Source: Telmatospirillum siberiense (GTDB lineage: Bacteria; Pseudomonadota; Alphaproteobacteria; Rhodospirillales; Magnetospirillaceae). From it: 64,000 nt of DNA. Positions 26,037 through 34,946 of the stretch are shown here, in pieces. Every line of letters begins with the position of its first letter. Positions within the stretch are counted from its first letter, which is position 1. A program made the translations under genes and the position numbers. The stretch is taken from NCBI RefSeq assembly GCF_002845745.1, contig NZ_PIUM01000007.1, positions 116,105-180,104 of the forward strand, in the 5' to 3' direction. The notes under the pieces were generated by a model, which was not told where the DNA came from, ran no database searches, and saw only the letters and a program-made list of their open reading frames with translations.

Positions 26037-26960
26037 ATGCGCGTGGTACTCGCCGAGGTTCGTGGTTTTTGTGCCGGCGTGCAGCGGGCAATCGATATCG
26101 TTGAAGTAGCCTTGGAAAAATTCGGCTCGCCGATCTATGTTCGCCATGAAATCGTTCATAACCGTCATGTGGTTGATCGGCTGCGCGCCAAAGGTGTGCG
26201 CTTTGTCGAGGAATTGAGCGAGGTACCGGCCGGCAGCGTGACCATTTTCAGTGCCCACGGCGTCTCGCCGTCGGTTGCGGACGAGGCCGAGGAGCGCGGA
26301 CATCAGGTGATCGATGCAACCTGTCCGCTGGTGTTGCGCGTTCATAATGACGGAGGCTATTACGCTGCTCAGGGGCGCGAGGTTATTTTGATCGGTCACG
26401 CCGGGCATCCGGAGGTAGAGGGAACCATGGGCTGGCTCAAGGGCGCCGGCCGGCTGGTTTCGACCGTCAATGATGTCGACCTCCTGGAGGTGGCCGATCC
26501 CGACCGGCTGGCCTATGTCACCCAGACGACCTTGTCCGTGGACGATACCCGCGTCATCATCGAGGCGTTGCGCCGGCGTTTCCCGTCGATCATCGGACCG
26601 GATACCAAGGAAATCTGCTACGCTACGCAAAACCGGCAGCAGGCGGTGGCGGAACTGGCCGAGCAGGTTGATCTGGTGCTGGTCGTCGGCGCGAAGAACA
26701 GCTCGAATTCCAACCGTCTGTGCGAAATTCCCCTGGCACGCGGCGTGCCGACCTATCTGGTCGAGGAGCCGGCCGCGCTTCGTCCGGAGTGGCTCGAAGG
26801 GGTCGAGACGGTCGGCGTTACCGCCGGCGCCTCGGCGCCTGAGGATCTGGTGCAGGGCCTGATCGAGGCTCTGCGGTCGCACGGGGCGACGGAAGTGACG
26901 ACGCTTCCCGGTGTCCCCGAAGACCTGCACTTCAAACTTCCCCCCCAATTATTGAGTTGA
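26037..26960 (+). CDS. ispH: 4-hydroxy-3-methylbut-2-enyl diphosphate reductase
   Basis: A 307-residue iron-sulfur enzyme that makes isopentenyl and dimethylallyl diphosphate in the last step of the MEP pathway. The three cluster cysteines are in [10 protein letters not shown] (C12), DATCPLV (about C96) and [10 protein letters not shown]; the substrate motif KNSSNSNRL is intact. GGAGAGG precedes the ATG. It is followed four bases later by hpnH, linking precursor supply to hopanoid synthesis, a common arrangement in hopanoid producers. Confidence 0.93.
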   Translation: MRVVLAEVRGFCAGVQRAIDIVEVALEKFGSPIYVRHEIVHNRHVVDRLRAKGVRFVEELSEVPAGSVTIFSAHGVSPSVADEAEERGHQVIDATCPLVLRVHNDGGYYAAQGREVILIGHAGHPEVEGTMGWLKGAGRLVSTVNDVDLLEVADPDRLAYVTQTTLSVDDTRVIIEALRRRFPSIIGPDTKEICYATQNRQQAVAELAEQVDLVLVVGAKNSSNSNRLCEIPLARGVPTYLVEEPAALRPEWLEGVETVGVTAGASAPEDLVQGLIEALRSHGATEVTTLPGVPEDLHFKLPPQLLS

Positions 26961-26964
26961 TCCC

Positions 26965-28113
26965 GTGTCCGTACCCCTTCAGCAGTCCATCAAAATCGGT
27001 TTGTATCTCATGCGTCAGCGCCTCGCCGGCGTGAAACGCTATCCCCTGGTGTTGATGCTTGAGCCGCTGTTCCGTTGCAATCTGGCATGCAACGGCTGCG
27101 GCAAGATCGACTACCCGGACAAAATCCTGAACGCCCGTCTTTCGGTCGAGGAATGCCTGGGAGCGGCCGACGAATGCGGCGCTCCGGTGGTCGTCCTGGC
27201 TGGTGGCGAGCCCCTTCTCCACAAGGAGATCGGCGAGGTGGTCGAGGGGTTGTTGGCGCGCGGCAAATTCATCTATTTGTGCACCAACGCCCTGCTGCTC
27301 GAAAAGAAGCTCGATCAGTTCAAGCCCAATCCGGCTTTCGCCTTCACCGTCCACCTCGACGGCGGACGCGAGGACCACGACAAGGCGGTGTCCCAGCCCG
27401 GCACCTACGATATCGCGGTCAAGGCGATCAAGGCGGCCCGGGCCAAGGGTTTCCGGGTCAATATCAATTGCACGCTGTTCTCGGGAGCCGAGCCGGGCCG
27501 TGTCGCCGACTTCATGGACGAGGTCAAGGCATTGGGCGTCGGCGGCGTCACCATTTCCCCCGGCTATGCCTACGAGCGGGCGCCGGACACCCAGCATTTT
27601 CTCAATCGCCGGAATACCAAGCAGTTGTTCCGCGAGATTTTCCGGCTGGGCCGTGGCCGCAAATGGACGTTCGTCCAGTCCTCGCTGTTTCTCGACTTCC
27701 TGGCCGGGAACCAGACCTATCATTGCACGCCCTGGGGCAACCCGACGCGCAATGTCTTCGGTTGGCAGCGTCCCTGCTATCTGTTGGGCGAAGGTTATGT
27801 GAAAACCTTCAAGGAACTGATGGAACAAACCGACTGGGATGCCTATGGCACCGGCAATTACGAGAAATGCGCGGATTGCATGGTCCACAGCGGTTTCGAG
27901 GCGACGGCGGTGGCCGATACCATGAAGAACCCGCTGAAAGCCCTGGCCGTCGCCCTGCGCGGTCCCCGCGTCGATGGGCCGATGGCATCCGACATTCCGC
28001 TCGATCATCAGCGTCCGGCGGAGAAGGTGTTCGATGCGCTGCTTGAACAGAACCTGGGGCGTCTAGAGGCCGAGGGCCGGGCCCAGCCGACCCACCGCCG
28101 CGTTCAGGGCTGA
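26965..28113 (+). CDS. hpnH: Adenosylhopane synthase HpnH (radical SAM)
   Basis: A 382-residue radical-SAM enzyme that attaches a 5-prime-deoxyadenosyl group to diploptene, the first step of the C35 hopanoid side chain. The cluster motif is C38-x3-C42-x2-C45 (FRCNLACNGCGK); a C-terminal CADCMVHSGFEA follows. It starts with GTG four bases after the ispH stop and is presumably translated from the same mRNA. Its 3-prime end overlaps the convergent hpnG by 51 bases. Confidence 0.92.
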   Translation: MSVPLQQSIKIGLYLMRQRLAGVKRYPLVLMLEPLFRCNLACNGCGKIDYPDKILNARLSVEECLGAADECGAPVVVLAGGEPLLHKEIGEVVEGLLARGKFIYLCTNALLLEKKLDQFKPNPAFAFTVHLDGGREDHDKAVSQPGTYDIAVKAIKAARAKGFRVNINCTLFSGAEPGRVADFMDEVKALGVGGVTISPGYAYERAPDTQHFLNRRNTKQLFREIFRLGRGRKWTFVQSSLFLDFLAGNQTYHCTPWGNPTRNVFGWQRPCYLLGEGYVKTFKELMEQTDWDAYGTGNYEKCADCMVHSGFEATAVADTMKNPLKALAVALRGPRVDGPMASDIPLDHQRPAEKVFDALLEQNLGRLEAEGRAQPTHRRVQG

Positions 28114-28725
28114 CAAGGCCGCCCGGCTGTCGAGGCCGACGCGGATCAACCCTGGTAATTCCTGTGGCCGCCGGAGCAATCCGGCGGCCACTTTCATCGG
28201 CAGCGGCCGTCCCTCGGCGTCCAACGCGTCCAGTGCCAGGGAGGGCAGGCGGCGTCCCGCCGGATCGGCGACGGCGCGGATCACCGCGAAGGGCTTCCCC
28301 GCCGCCTGACAGGCCTCGGCCACGGCACCGCTTTCGAGGTCGACCGCCAGGGCGCCGGTTTCTCGATGCAATTGGCTTTTTCGTTCCGGTGTCGCGGCAA
28401 TATCCGTGTCCCCGTAAACCAGGCCGCTGACCGCCCGGGGCAGCCGTCCAATCAGTTGCCGCAGCCAGGCGGGATCGGCGGCGATGGTGCGCGTGCCGGC
28501 CACGACCCCGGTGCCGATCACCAGATCGCCCGGACGCAGCATCGGGGCCAGTCCGCCGGCAATGCCGAAACTGATCAGTCCACTAGCCCCCGCCCCCAGA
28601 AGTTCCCCGGCGATCTGCCGCGCCTTGGCGGGGATCCCGCCGCTGCAGGCGATGGGATAAGCGGTGGGAAGCAAAGCCGCCTCCGAACGCATTCCCACGA
28701 CGAAGCCGATTGTGAGGGTGGTCAT
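28063..28725 (-). CDS. hpnG: Hopanoid nucleoside phosphorylase HpnG
   Basis: A 220-residue member of the nucleoside phosphorylase/5-prime-methylthioadenosine nucleosidase fold. Visible motifs are SFGIAGGLAPMLRPGDLVIG and the substrate/ribose segment ALAVDLESGAVAEA. HpnG releases adenine from adenosylhopane, giving ribosylhopane. GGAGAGAG lies directly before the ATG at 28725. It lies downstream of shc on the same strand and ends inside the convergent hpnH gene. Confidence 0.88.
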   Translation of the reverse strand: MTTLTIGFVVGMRSEAALLPTAYPIACSGGIPAKARQIAGELLGAGASGLISFGIAGGLAPMLRPGDLVIGTGVVAGTRTIAADPAWLRQLIGRLPRAVSGLVYGDTDIAATPERKSQLHRETGALAVDLESGAVAEACQAAGKPFAVIRAVADPAGRRLPSLALDALDAEGRPLPMKVAAGLLRRPQELPGLIRVGLDSRAALSALNAAVGRLGPALGL

Positions 28726-28826
28726 CTCTCTCCGATCACTCGAGTTCTTCCCGCCCACCCAGGCCAATGTCGGCTGGCGGATTCACATATCTTTGTCTTT
28801 TCATTTCCGGACGATTAGCTGCACTC

Positions 28827-28926
28827 GTCATGCCCGGACTTGTTCCGGGCATCCACGTCTTTCCGTCTCCGAAATATTCGTGCCTATGGCACTGCGTGGA
28901 TCCCCGGGTCAAGCCCGGGGATGACG
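28827..28926. repeat. Composite palindromic intergenic repeat (REP-like)
   Basis: Two hairpins, TGCCCGGACTTGTTCCGGGCA (28831-28851, one base over a short motif) and TCCCCGGGTCAAGCCCGGGGA (28901-28921), are bounded by CGTCAT...CCACG and CGTGG...ATGACG, so the whole 100-base unit is itself palindromic. A related unit, split by the group II intron, lies at 50564-50593 and 52432-52461. Confidence 0.7.
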
Positions 28927-28983
28927 AAAAAATAGCGGGAAAACCAAAACCGGCGACCGGCTTTAAACCCCAACAAAGGAAAT

Positions 28984-30939
28984 CTACAGGGCGTGGAGGA
29001 CGGGTCCGGCGTTTCCGGAGGTGAGGTTGCGATAGCGGGCCAATGCCCAGACCGGGAAGAAGGTCCGGTAGCCGTGGTAGCGCAGATAGAAGACGCGCGG
29101 GAAGCCGACGGCGGTGAAATGCTCCTCGTCCCACAGGCCTTCGTCGTTTCGGCTCTCCAGCAGATAGGCGACGCCGCGGGCGACGGCCTCGCTGTCGGTC
29201 TCGCCGACCGCCATCAGCCCGAGCAGGGCCCAGGCGGTCTGCGAGGCGGTGCTCACCGGACCATCGCCGCGCGGCTGCTCGTCCCAATAGGACCGCCCAT
29301 CCTCGCCCCAGCCGCCGTCTTCGCGCTGTTTCGAGACCAGCCAGGCCACCGCCTTCCTCACCGCCGGATGATCATGGGCGACGCCGGCCGCGTTCAGCCC
29401 CGCCAGCGCCGACCAGGTTCCGTAGATGTAGTTGGTTCCCCAGCGCCCGAACCAGGAACCATCCGCCTCCTGCTCGGCCAGCAGATAGTCGACGCCCTGC
29501 TTGACCACGGGGTCCTCGCGCCGTTCGCCCAGCATCGACAAGGCCGAGACGCAGCGCGCCGAGACGTCCGCCGTCGGCGGATCGAGCAGCGCCCCATGAT
29601 CGGCGAAGGGAATGTGGTTCAGCGCGTAATGGGTGTTCTCGGCATCGAAGGCCCCCCAGCCGCCGCCCTCGCTCTGCATGCCCCGGATCCAGGTGGCGCC
29701 CGAGGCGACCACCTGCCCATAGCGCTCCCCGTCCAGCCGGTCGAGCGCCGCCATCACCACCGCCGTGTCGTCGACGTCGGGATAATGCGGATTGGCATAT
29801 TGGAAAGCCCAGCCCCCCGGCGCCAGATCCGGCCGTTGCAGCGCCCAGTCGCCCACCACGTCGGTGATCTGGCGTTCGACCAGCCAGTCGGCGCCGCGCC
29901 GCGCCGCCGCCATCGAGGCCTCGTCCCCCGCCTCCAGCAACGCGTGGCAGGCGAGCGCCGTGTCCCAGACCGGCGAGACGCAGGGCTGGACCCACGCCCG
30001 GTCGCCCTCGTCGACCACCAGCTTGCGCAATGCCCGCTTGGCCGTCACCACCCGCGGATCGGACGGATCGGTGCCCAGGACGTCGTGCATCAGGACCGCG
30101 TTGACCATCGCCGGGAAAATGGCCCCCAGGCCCTCCTCCCCGTTCAGGCGCTCGTCGACCCAGGCCCGGGCCCGGGCGATCGCCTTGCGCCGCCCGGCCT
30201 TCGGGAACCACGGGTCGACCACCTGGAGAACGCCGTCGAGACGGCGGAAAAAATAGGCCCAGCGCGACCGCGCCGGCTCGGTGTGCCAGTCGCGAACCTC
30301 CTCCGGCGCCACCTGAAACAGCTCGCGCACATGCACGCCCAGCGGATTGCGCGCCTGCGGCTTCAACGCCATCAGCACCAGAAGCGGAACGATCACTGTG
30401 CGCGACCAGTAGCTCACCTTGTCCAGATGGAAGGGGAACCATTTGGGCAGCAACATGATCTCCACCGGCATCACCGGCACCGCCCGCCAGGGAACCTGGC
30501 CGAACAGCGCCAGGAGCGTCCGCGTGAAGACGTTGCTGGCCGCCGCCCCGCCATGCGCCAGGATCGCCTCCCGGGCGCGGCGCATGTGCGGCGCCGCGAT
30601 ATCGTCACCCAGCGCCTTCAAGGCGAAATAGGCCTTCACCGAGGCGCTGACGTTCAGATCCCCGCCGGGAAACAGCGGCCAACCGCCGTGCTCTTCCTGG
30701 ATCGAGCGCAGATAGACGCCGATCTTCTCTTCCAGGGCGGGATCACGCTCGTCCAGATAATGCAGATAGAGAACGTACTCGGCCGGAATGGTGGCGTCGG
30801 CCTCCAACGGAAAAACCCAGTGGCCGTCCGCCTGCTGCCGCGCCATGAGCGCAGCCGCCGACCGCGAAACCACCGCGTCCAAGCTGTTCTCATCTTCCGC
30901 GAAGTCGAACATGACCCGGTTTAACTCGCTACTCGACAC
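28984..30939 (-). CDS. shc: Squalene-hopene cyclase
   Basis: A 651-residue monotopic membrane enzyme that cyclises squalene to hopene and diplopterol. The protonating motif D-V-D-D is at about residues 388-391 (YPDVDDTAVV), and multiple QW repeats are visible (for example GSWFGRWG and DGGWGEDGRSYW). Length and pattern match the family. The GTG start at 30939 has AGAGGA eight bases upstream. It is separated from hpnD by 137 bases, where hpnE often lies in relatives. Confidence 0.94.
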   Translation of the reverse strand: MSSSELNRVMFDFAEDENSLDAVVSRSAAALMARQQADGHWVFPLEADATIPAEYVLYLHYLDERDPALEEKIGVYLRSIQEEHGGWPLFPGGDLNVSASVKAYFALKALGDDIAAPHMRRAREAILAHGGAAASNVFTRTLLALFGQVPWRAVPVMPVEIMLLPKWFPFHLDKVSYWSRTVIVPLLVLMALKPQARNPLGVHVRELFQVAPEEVRDWHTEPARSRWAYFFRRLDGVLQVVDPWFPKAGRRKAIARARAWVDERLNGEEGLGAIFPAMVNAVLMHDVLGTDPSDPRVVTAKRALRKLVVDEGDRAWVQPCVSPVWDTALACHALLEAGDEASMAAARRGADWLVERQITDVVGDWALQRPDLAPGGWAFQYANPHYPDVDDTAVVMAALDRLDGERYGQVVASGATWIRGMQSEGGGWGAFDAENTHYALNHIPFADHGALLDPPTADVSARCVSALSMLGERREDPVVKQGVDYLLAEQEADGSWFGRWGTNYIYGTWSALAGLNAAGVAHDHPAVRKAVAWLVSKQREDGGWGEDGRSYWDEQPRGDGPVSTASQTAWALLGLMAVGETDSEAVARGVAYLLESRNDEGLWDEEHFTAVGFPRVFYLRYHGYRTFFPVWALARYRNLTSGNAGPVLHAL

Positions 30940-30942
30940 CCT

Positions 30943-30976
30943 TGAATCCTCTCATCCGATGAATCTTCTCATCCGA
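30943..30976 (-). repeat. Tandem 17-bp repeat in the shc leader
   Basis: TGAATCCTCTCATCCGA (30943-30959) and TGAATCTTCTCATCCGA (30960-30976) are tandem copies with one mismatch. In the sense strand of shc they duplicate the GATGAGAGGATTCA segment that provides the ribosome site. Confidence 0.6.
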
Positions 30977-31026
30977 TTCTGCACGCCTCATAACACGTGA
31001 ACAGGCGATTTTCGAGCCTGACATTA

Positions 31027-31040
31027 ATGGGTTAACCCAT
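31027..31040. promoter_or_regulatory. 14-bp perfect palindrome upstream of shc
   Basis: ATGGGTTAACCCAT is perfectly self-complementary and lies in the hpnD-shc gap, about 90 bases upstream of the shc start. Its size suits an operator for a dimeric regulator; no regulator gene is adjacent. Confidence 0.4.
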
Positions 31041-31076
31041 ATTTTGGAAAGGTGTGGTCTTGTTGACACGGGTTTT

Positions 31077-31949
31077 TCAGAAAAAACCATGCCGCAGCGC
31101 ACACCAGATCTTGCGGACCTTGGGAATGTGAATCTCGTCCGGGGGCTGCCAATGGGCCGCCTCGAGCCGCTCGAAGATATCGCGATACATGGCCATCATG
31201 ACCGCCGCCGGGCGCATGGCCCGGCGGGAACAGTCCGCCATGGCGGACTGGGCTTCGGCGAAATGACCACGGGCGATCTCTCCGAGATCTCGGCAAACCC
31301 GGGCGATGGCCGGGTGGTCCGCCACCGTCTGCGGATCCGCACTTTCAATGCCATGCGCCGAAAGCAGATTGTCGGGCAGATAGAGGCGCCCGATCTTCGC
31401 GTCCTCGCGGACGTCGCGCAGGATATTGGTCAATTGCAGGGCGCGCCCCTGATGATTGGCGACGTCCAGGCTGCGCGGCGTGAAGTCGCCGAAGATGCGG
31501 ACCGACAGACGTCCGACGGCGCAGGCGACGCGGTCGCAATAAAGCTCAAGCGTCGGCATGTCGGGGCGGACGACCCCCTTCCCGGTATCCATCTCGCAGC
31601 CGTCGACCACCGCGATGAAATCCTCGGAAGGCAGGTCGAACTGGCGGATCGGTCGGGCCAAAGCCGCCGCCAGGGGCAAGCGTGGAACGCGGTTTTCGTA
31701 AAGCGCGACGATATCGTCACGCCATTCGCCCAGCCGCCGGCGCTTGTCCGTGGTCTCGCCGGGTTCGTCGACGATGTCGTCCACTTCGCGGCAAAAGGCG
31801 TAGATGGCATACATCGCCTGCCGTCGTTCCAGCGGCATCATGCGCATGGCCCAATAAAAGGAACTGCCCGACCGGCGGACCCGCTCGGTGACCAGGGCGA
31901 TCAGGGCTGCCTCGTCGTCGGGCGCGTCCGTCCGGGCGACGGCGGTCAT
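31077..31949 (-). CDS. hpnD: Presqualene diphosphate synthase HpnD
   Basis: A 290-residue class I prenyl synthase that condenses two farnesyl diphosphates to presqualene diphosphate. Two aspartate-rich metal-binding motifs are visible: REVDDIVDEP and LRDVREDAKIGRLYLP. GGGAGG precedes the ATG, which overlaps the hpnC stop (ATGA). Last gene of the hpnA-hpnB-hpnC-hpnD chain. HpnC and HpnD need HpnE to reach squalene, and no hpnE is in the window. Confidence 0.9.
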   Translation of the reverse strand: MTAVARTDAPDDEAALIALVTERVRRSGSSFYWAMRMMPLERRQAMYAIYAFCREVDDIVDEPGETTDKRRRLGEWRDDIVALYENRVPRLPLAAALARPIRQFDLPSEDFIAVVDGCEMDTGKGVVRPDMPTLELYCDRVACAVGRLSVRIFGDFTPRSLDVANHQGRALQLTNILRDVREDAKIGRLYLPDNLLSAHGIESADPQTVADHPAIARVCRDLGEIARGHFAEAQSAMADCSRRAMRPAAVMMAMYRDIFERLEAAHWQPPDEIHIPKVRKIWCALRHGFF

Positions 31950-32797
31950 GAGCGGCCTCCCAGGAAGGAGCGGAAAATGCCGCCGGCGGCGGCCATGGCG
32001 ATGGCGGCCGGCCCCAGCTTGACCCGCTTGGCCAACGGATCCTCGCGATCCAGCCGTTGCAGAAGGCGTTCGGCGAGGGCGACGATGATCGCCGATTCGG
32101 CCCGCAAGCCGCGATCCTTCACGCCGCCGGGCAACCGGCGCGCCTGTTCGACCAGCGGCCGGGTGGCGGCGACGGCGCGATCCAGCGTACGGCGCAGGCC
32201 GGGAGTGGCGGCCGGGCGGCGCAGATCCTCGATGCCGGTGCCGTCTTCGGCCATCCAGTCGGCGGGAATATAGACACGGTCGATTTTCAGGAAGTCCTTG
32301 GCGCAATCCTGGAGATGGTTGATCACCTGCAAGGCGGCGCAAAGCGCGTCCGAGGCCGGCCAGGTGTCCCGGGATTCGCCGTGCAGGTCGAGCAGATAAC
32401 GGCCGACCGGCGCGGCGGACAGCCGGCAATAGTCCATCAGTTCGCCCCAGTCGGCATAACGGGTCTTGGTGGCGTCCTGGCGGAAGGCGTCGAGCAGTTC
32501 GTGGCAGTGGATCGGATCGATGGCGCATTCCCGCAGGCTGACGCGCATCATGGCCGCGGCCGGAGCATCGGGGCCCTCGGCGCCGTTCAGCACGTCGGCC
32601 ATGCGGTCGAGGCGCCGCAATTTCTCCTCCGCCGTCAGATCGGTGGCGTCGGCGACGTCATCGGCGTTGCGGGCGAAGCGGTAGAAGGTGTGGACATGAC
32701 GCCGCAAGGGGGCCGCGATAAGCAGCGAGCCGACCGGAAAATTCTCGTCCTGGCTGCCCTTGCCCGACGCGTGTTCGACGGTGCCGTCCGGCATCAT
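31946..32797 (-). CDS. hpnC: Hydroxysqualene synthase HpnC
   Basis: A 283-residue squalene/phytoene synthase family member that converts presqualene diphosphate to hydroxysqualene. Motifs: ENFPVGSLL near the N-terminus, YRFARNADDVADATD (first metal site) and NHLQDCAKDFLKIDRVYIP (second). AAGGAGAG lies before the ATG-ATG start. Coupled by four-base overlaps to hpnB upstream and hpnD downstream. Confidence 0.9.
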   Translation of the reverse strand: MMPDGTVEHASGKGSQDENFPVGSLLIAAPLRRHVHTFYRFARNADDVADATDLTAEEKLRRLDRMADVLNGAEGPDAPAAAMMRVSLRECAIDPIHCHELLDAFRQDATKTRYADWGELMDYCRLSAAPVGRYLLDLHGESRDTWPASDALCAALQVINHLQDCAKDFLKIDRVYIPADWMAEDGTGIEDLRRPAATPGLRRTLDRAVAATRPLVEQARRLPGGVKDRGLRAESAIIVALAERLLQRLDREDPLAKRVKLGPAAIAMAAAGGIFRSFLGGRS

Positions 32798-33957
32798 CCC
32801 TCTCTCCTTGTTGTGTCCGCGGCCTGCACCCGGCCTTTCCATTCGCCGCCCCGGCCCTGCCAGTGGCGGCGTGCCGAATCGAGTGTCGCTCCCAAATAGA
32901 ACAATGCCGTCAACGGGAGCAGCGGCGCGCAGGGTAACGGAAGACGATAGAAGCGCAACATCGGGGCGAAGGCCAGCGACAACTCGGCCCAGGCCAGCAA
33001 GGCCGGAAGCCGCTGGGGCCCCGGCATGACGGTGAAGACCGGCGGCAGAAGGAAGGTGATGGCCATGGCGAGTACGGTGCCCGCCAGCAGCAGGGGCGAA
33101 CAGCGAAGCTGGGTGTAGGCCGAGCGGGCGATCATCATCCAGAGCCCCTCGACGCCGGGATAAAGGCGAAGGCTGACCGTGTCCCGGCTCAAATCCAGGG
33201 TGACGCGGCCACCGGCCCGTTTGACGGTGGCGGCCAGGCTGCAATCATCGATGAGGGCGTTCCTGATGGCGGCCAAGCCGCCGATCTTCTCCAGCATGGT
33301 GCGCCGGATCAGGATATAGCCCCCGGCGGCGCCCGCCGTTTTCCTGGCCCGATCGGCAATCCAGCGGAACGGATAGAGCAGGCGGAAGAAAAAGACGAAG
33401 GCAGGCACCACCGCCTTTTCGGCGAAGCTCGTCGTCGACAGCCGCACCATCAATGAGGCCATGTCGGATTTTTCGGCCAGCAGGCGGGCGACCATGCCGG
33501 TCAATTCACCAGGGGCATGTCCGATATCGGCATCGGTCAGCAACAAAAGTTCGGTATCCGGGAAGGCCGACAGGGCCGCGTTCAGGGCTTGCGACTGGGC
33601 CCACATTTTGCCGCTCCAGCCGGGCGGCAGCGGAGCGGCCTCGACGACCAGCAGTCTGTCCTCGGCGTCCCTTTCGGTGGCGGCGGCGCGGGCCAGACGA
33701 GCCGTGCCATCGCTGCTGTGGTCGTCGGTAACCACGACCCGGAAATGCCCCGGATAGTCCTGATCGAGCAGGGAGCCGACGGCCTGGCCGATCACTTCGG
33801 CTTCATCACGGGCCGGGACCAGGGCGGCGACAACCGGCCAGGCCGCGGGGCCGGGGGCCGCCTTCGGCCGTTCGATGATCCAGAAGCGGCCACGCAACAG
33901 CAACATCCAACCCCAGGCGAGGGCGGCCAGCCAGGCGAGAAGGGTGGCGAAACTCAT
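32794..33957 (-). CDS. hpnB: Hopanoid-associated glycosyltransferase HpnB
   Basis: A 387-residue membrane-anchored family-2 glycosyltransferase. An N-terminal helix is followed by the GT-A core (VVAALVPARDEAEVIG, VTDDHSSDGTA, LLLTDADIGHAPGE) and three to four C-terminal helices. HpnB is regularly encoded with hpnA and hpnC-E, but its exact reaction is not established. Both ends overlap neighbours by four bases (ATGA). Confidence 0.87.
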   Translation of the reverse strand: MSFATLLAWLAALAWGWMLLLRGRFWIIERPKAAPGPAAWPVVAALVPARDEAEVIGQAVGSLLDQDYPGHFRVVVTDDHSSDGTARLARAAATERDAEDRLLVVEAAPLPPGWSGKMWAQSQALNAALSAFPDTELLLLTDADIGHAPGELTGMVARLLAEKSDMASLMVRLSTTSFAEKAVVPAFVFFFRLLYPFRWIADRARKTAGAAGGYILIRRTMLEKIGGLAAIRNALIDDCSLAATVKRAGGRVTLDLSRDTVSLRLYPGVEGLWMMIARSAYTQLRCSPLLLAGTVLAMAITFLLPPVFTVMPGPQRLPALLAWAELSLAFAPMLRFYRLPLPCAPLLPLTALFYLGATLDSARRHWQGRGGEWKGRVQAADTTRREG

Positions 33958-34946
33958 CGGCAATATCCGTTGGCGCGAAACCAGGCGATGGCATCTTCGA
34001 TGGCCTGCCCGGCCGGGCGATGGCGATAGCCGAGATCCCGTTCGGCCTTGGCCGAACTGAACCACATGCGCCATTTTGCCATTTTCAGCCCATCCAAGGT
34101 CAGGAAGGGCTCGGTTCCCGACAGGCGGCCCCAGGCCTCGGCGACGACCGCCAGCGGATAGAGCGGCAGGCGCGGCAGCTTGACCGCCGGCGGGCGCCGG
34201 CCGACCGTCCTGGCGATGATGGCCAGGATTTCAGCCAGCAGAAGGTCATCCCCGCCCAGGACGTAACGCTCGCCGATCACGCCCTTTTCCAGGGCCAGCA
34301 GATGGCCGGTCGCCACGTCGTCGACATGTACGACATTGAGGCCGGTGTCGACATAGGCGGGCACCTTGCCGGAGGCGGCTTCGACGATCAGGCGGCCGGT
34401 CGGTGTCGGTTTGATGTCTCCGGGGCCGATCGGTGTCGATGGATTGACGATGACCGCCGGCAACCCCTCTTGCCTGATCATTCGCCGCACTTCTTCCTCG
34501 GCGAGGAATTTCGAGCGTTTGTAGGGGCCGGTCATATCCGCCAGCGTCGAGGGGGTGGTCTCGTCGGCAGGCCCGTTTTGGCCGTGCCCGAGCGTCGCCA
34601 CCGAACTGGTGTAGACCATGCGCTCCACGCCGGCCGACATGGCTGCCCGCATCAAGGCGCGGGTGCCGTCGACGTTGGTGCGCAGCATGGCGGCGGGATC
34701 CCTGACCCACAGACGATAGTCGGCGGCCACGTGGAACAGGTGACGGCAACCGGCCACGGCGGCCTCGAGCGAGGCCGGGTTTTCCAGGTTGCCCTCGGCT
34801 ATGTGAACATCGAGGCCGGCCAGATTACGCCGGTCGCTGCCCGGCCGGGCGAGGACGCGAACCTCATGGCCGGCGGCGAGCAAAGTACGGACGACAGCGG
34901 AACCGACGAAGCCCGTCGCTCCCGTGACCAGTGATGTGGAAGACAT
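33954..34946 (-). CDS. hpnA: Hopanoid-associated NAD-dependent epimerase/reductase HpnA
   Basis: A 330-residue extended short-chain dehydrogenase. The Rossmann loop VTGATGFVGSAVV is at the N-terminus and the catalytic YxxxK reads GPYKRSKF; RMVYTSSVATLG carries the partner Ser. HpnA is named for its constant presence in hopanoid clusters; its substrate is not known. First gene of the four-gene coupled unit hpnABCD, preceded by an 800-base gene-free region. Confidence 0.88.
   Translation of the reverse strand: MSSTSLVTGATGFVGSAVVRTLLAAGHEVRVLARPGSDRRNLAGLDVHIAEGNLENPASLEAAVAGCRHLFHVAADYRLWVRDPAAMLRTNVDGTRALMRAAMSAGVERMVYTSSVATLGHGQNGPADETTPSTLADMTGPYKRSKFLAEEEVRRMIRQEGLPAVIVNPSTPIGPGDIKPTPTGRLIVEAASGKVPAYVDTGLNVVHVDDVATGHLLALEKGVIGERYVLGGDDLLLAEILAIIARTVGRRPPAVKLPRLPLYPLAVVAEAWGRLSGTEPFLTLDGLKMAKWRMWFSSAKAERDLGYRHRPAGQAIEDAIAWFRANGYCR

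Noticed and set aside
28993..30924. 643-codon plus-strand frame opposite shc
   Set aside because: Antisense of a certain squalene-hopene cyclase; Arg/His/Pro-rich with no domain resemblance.
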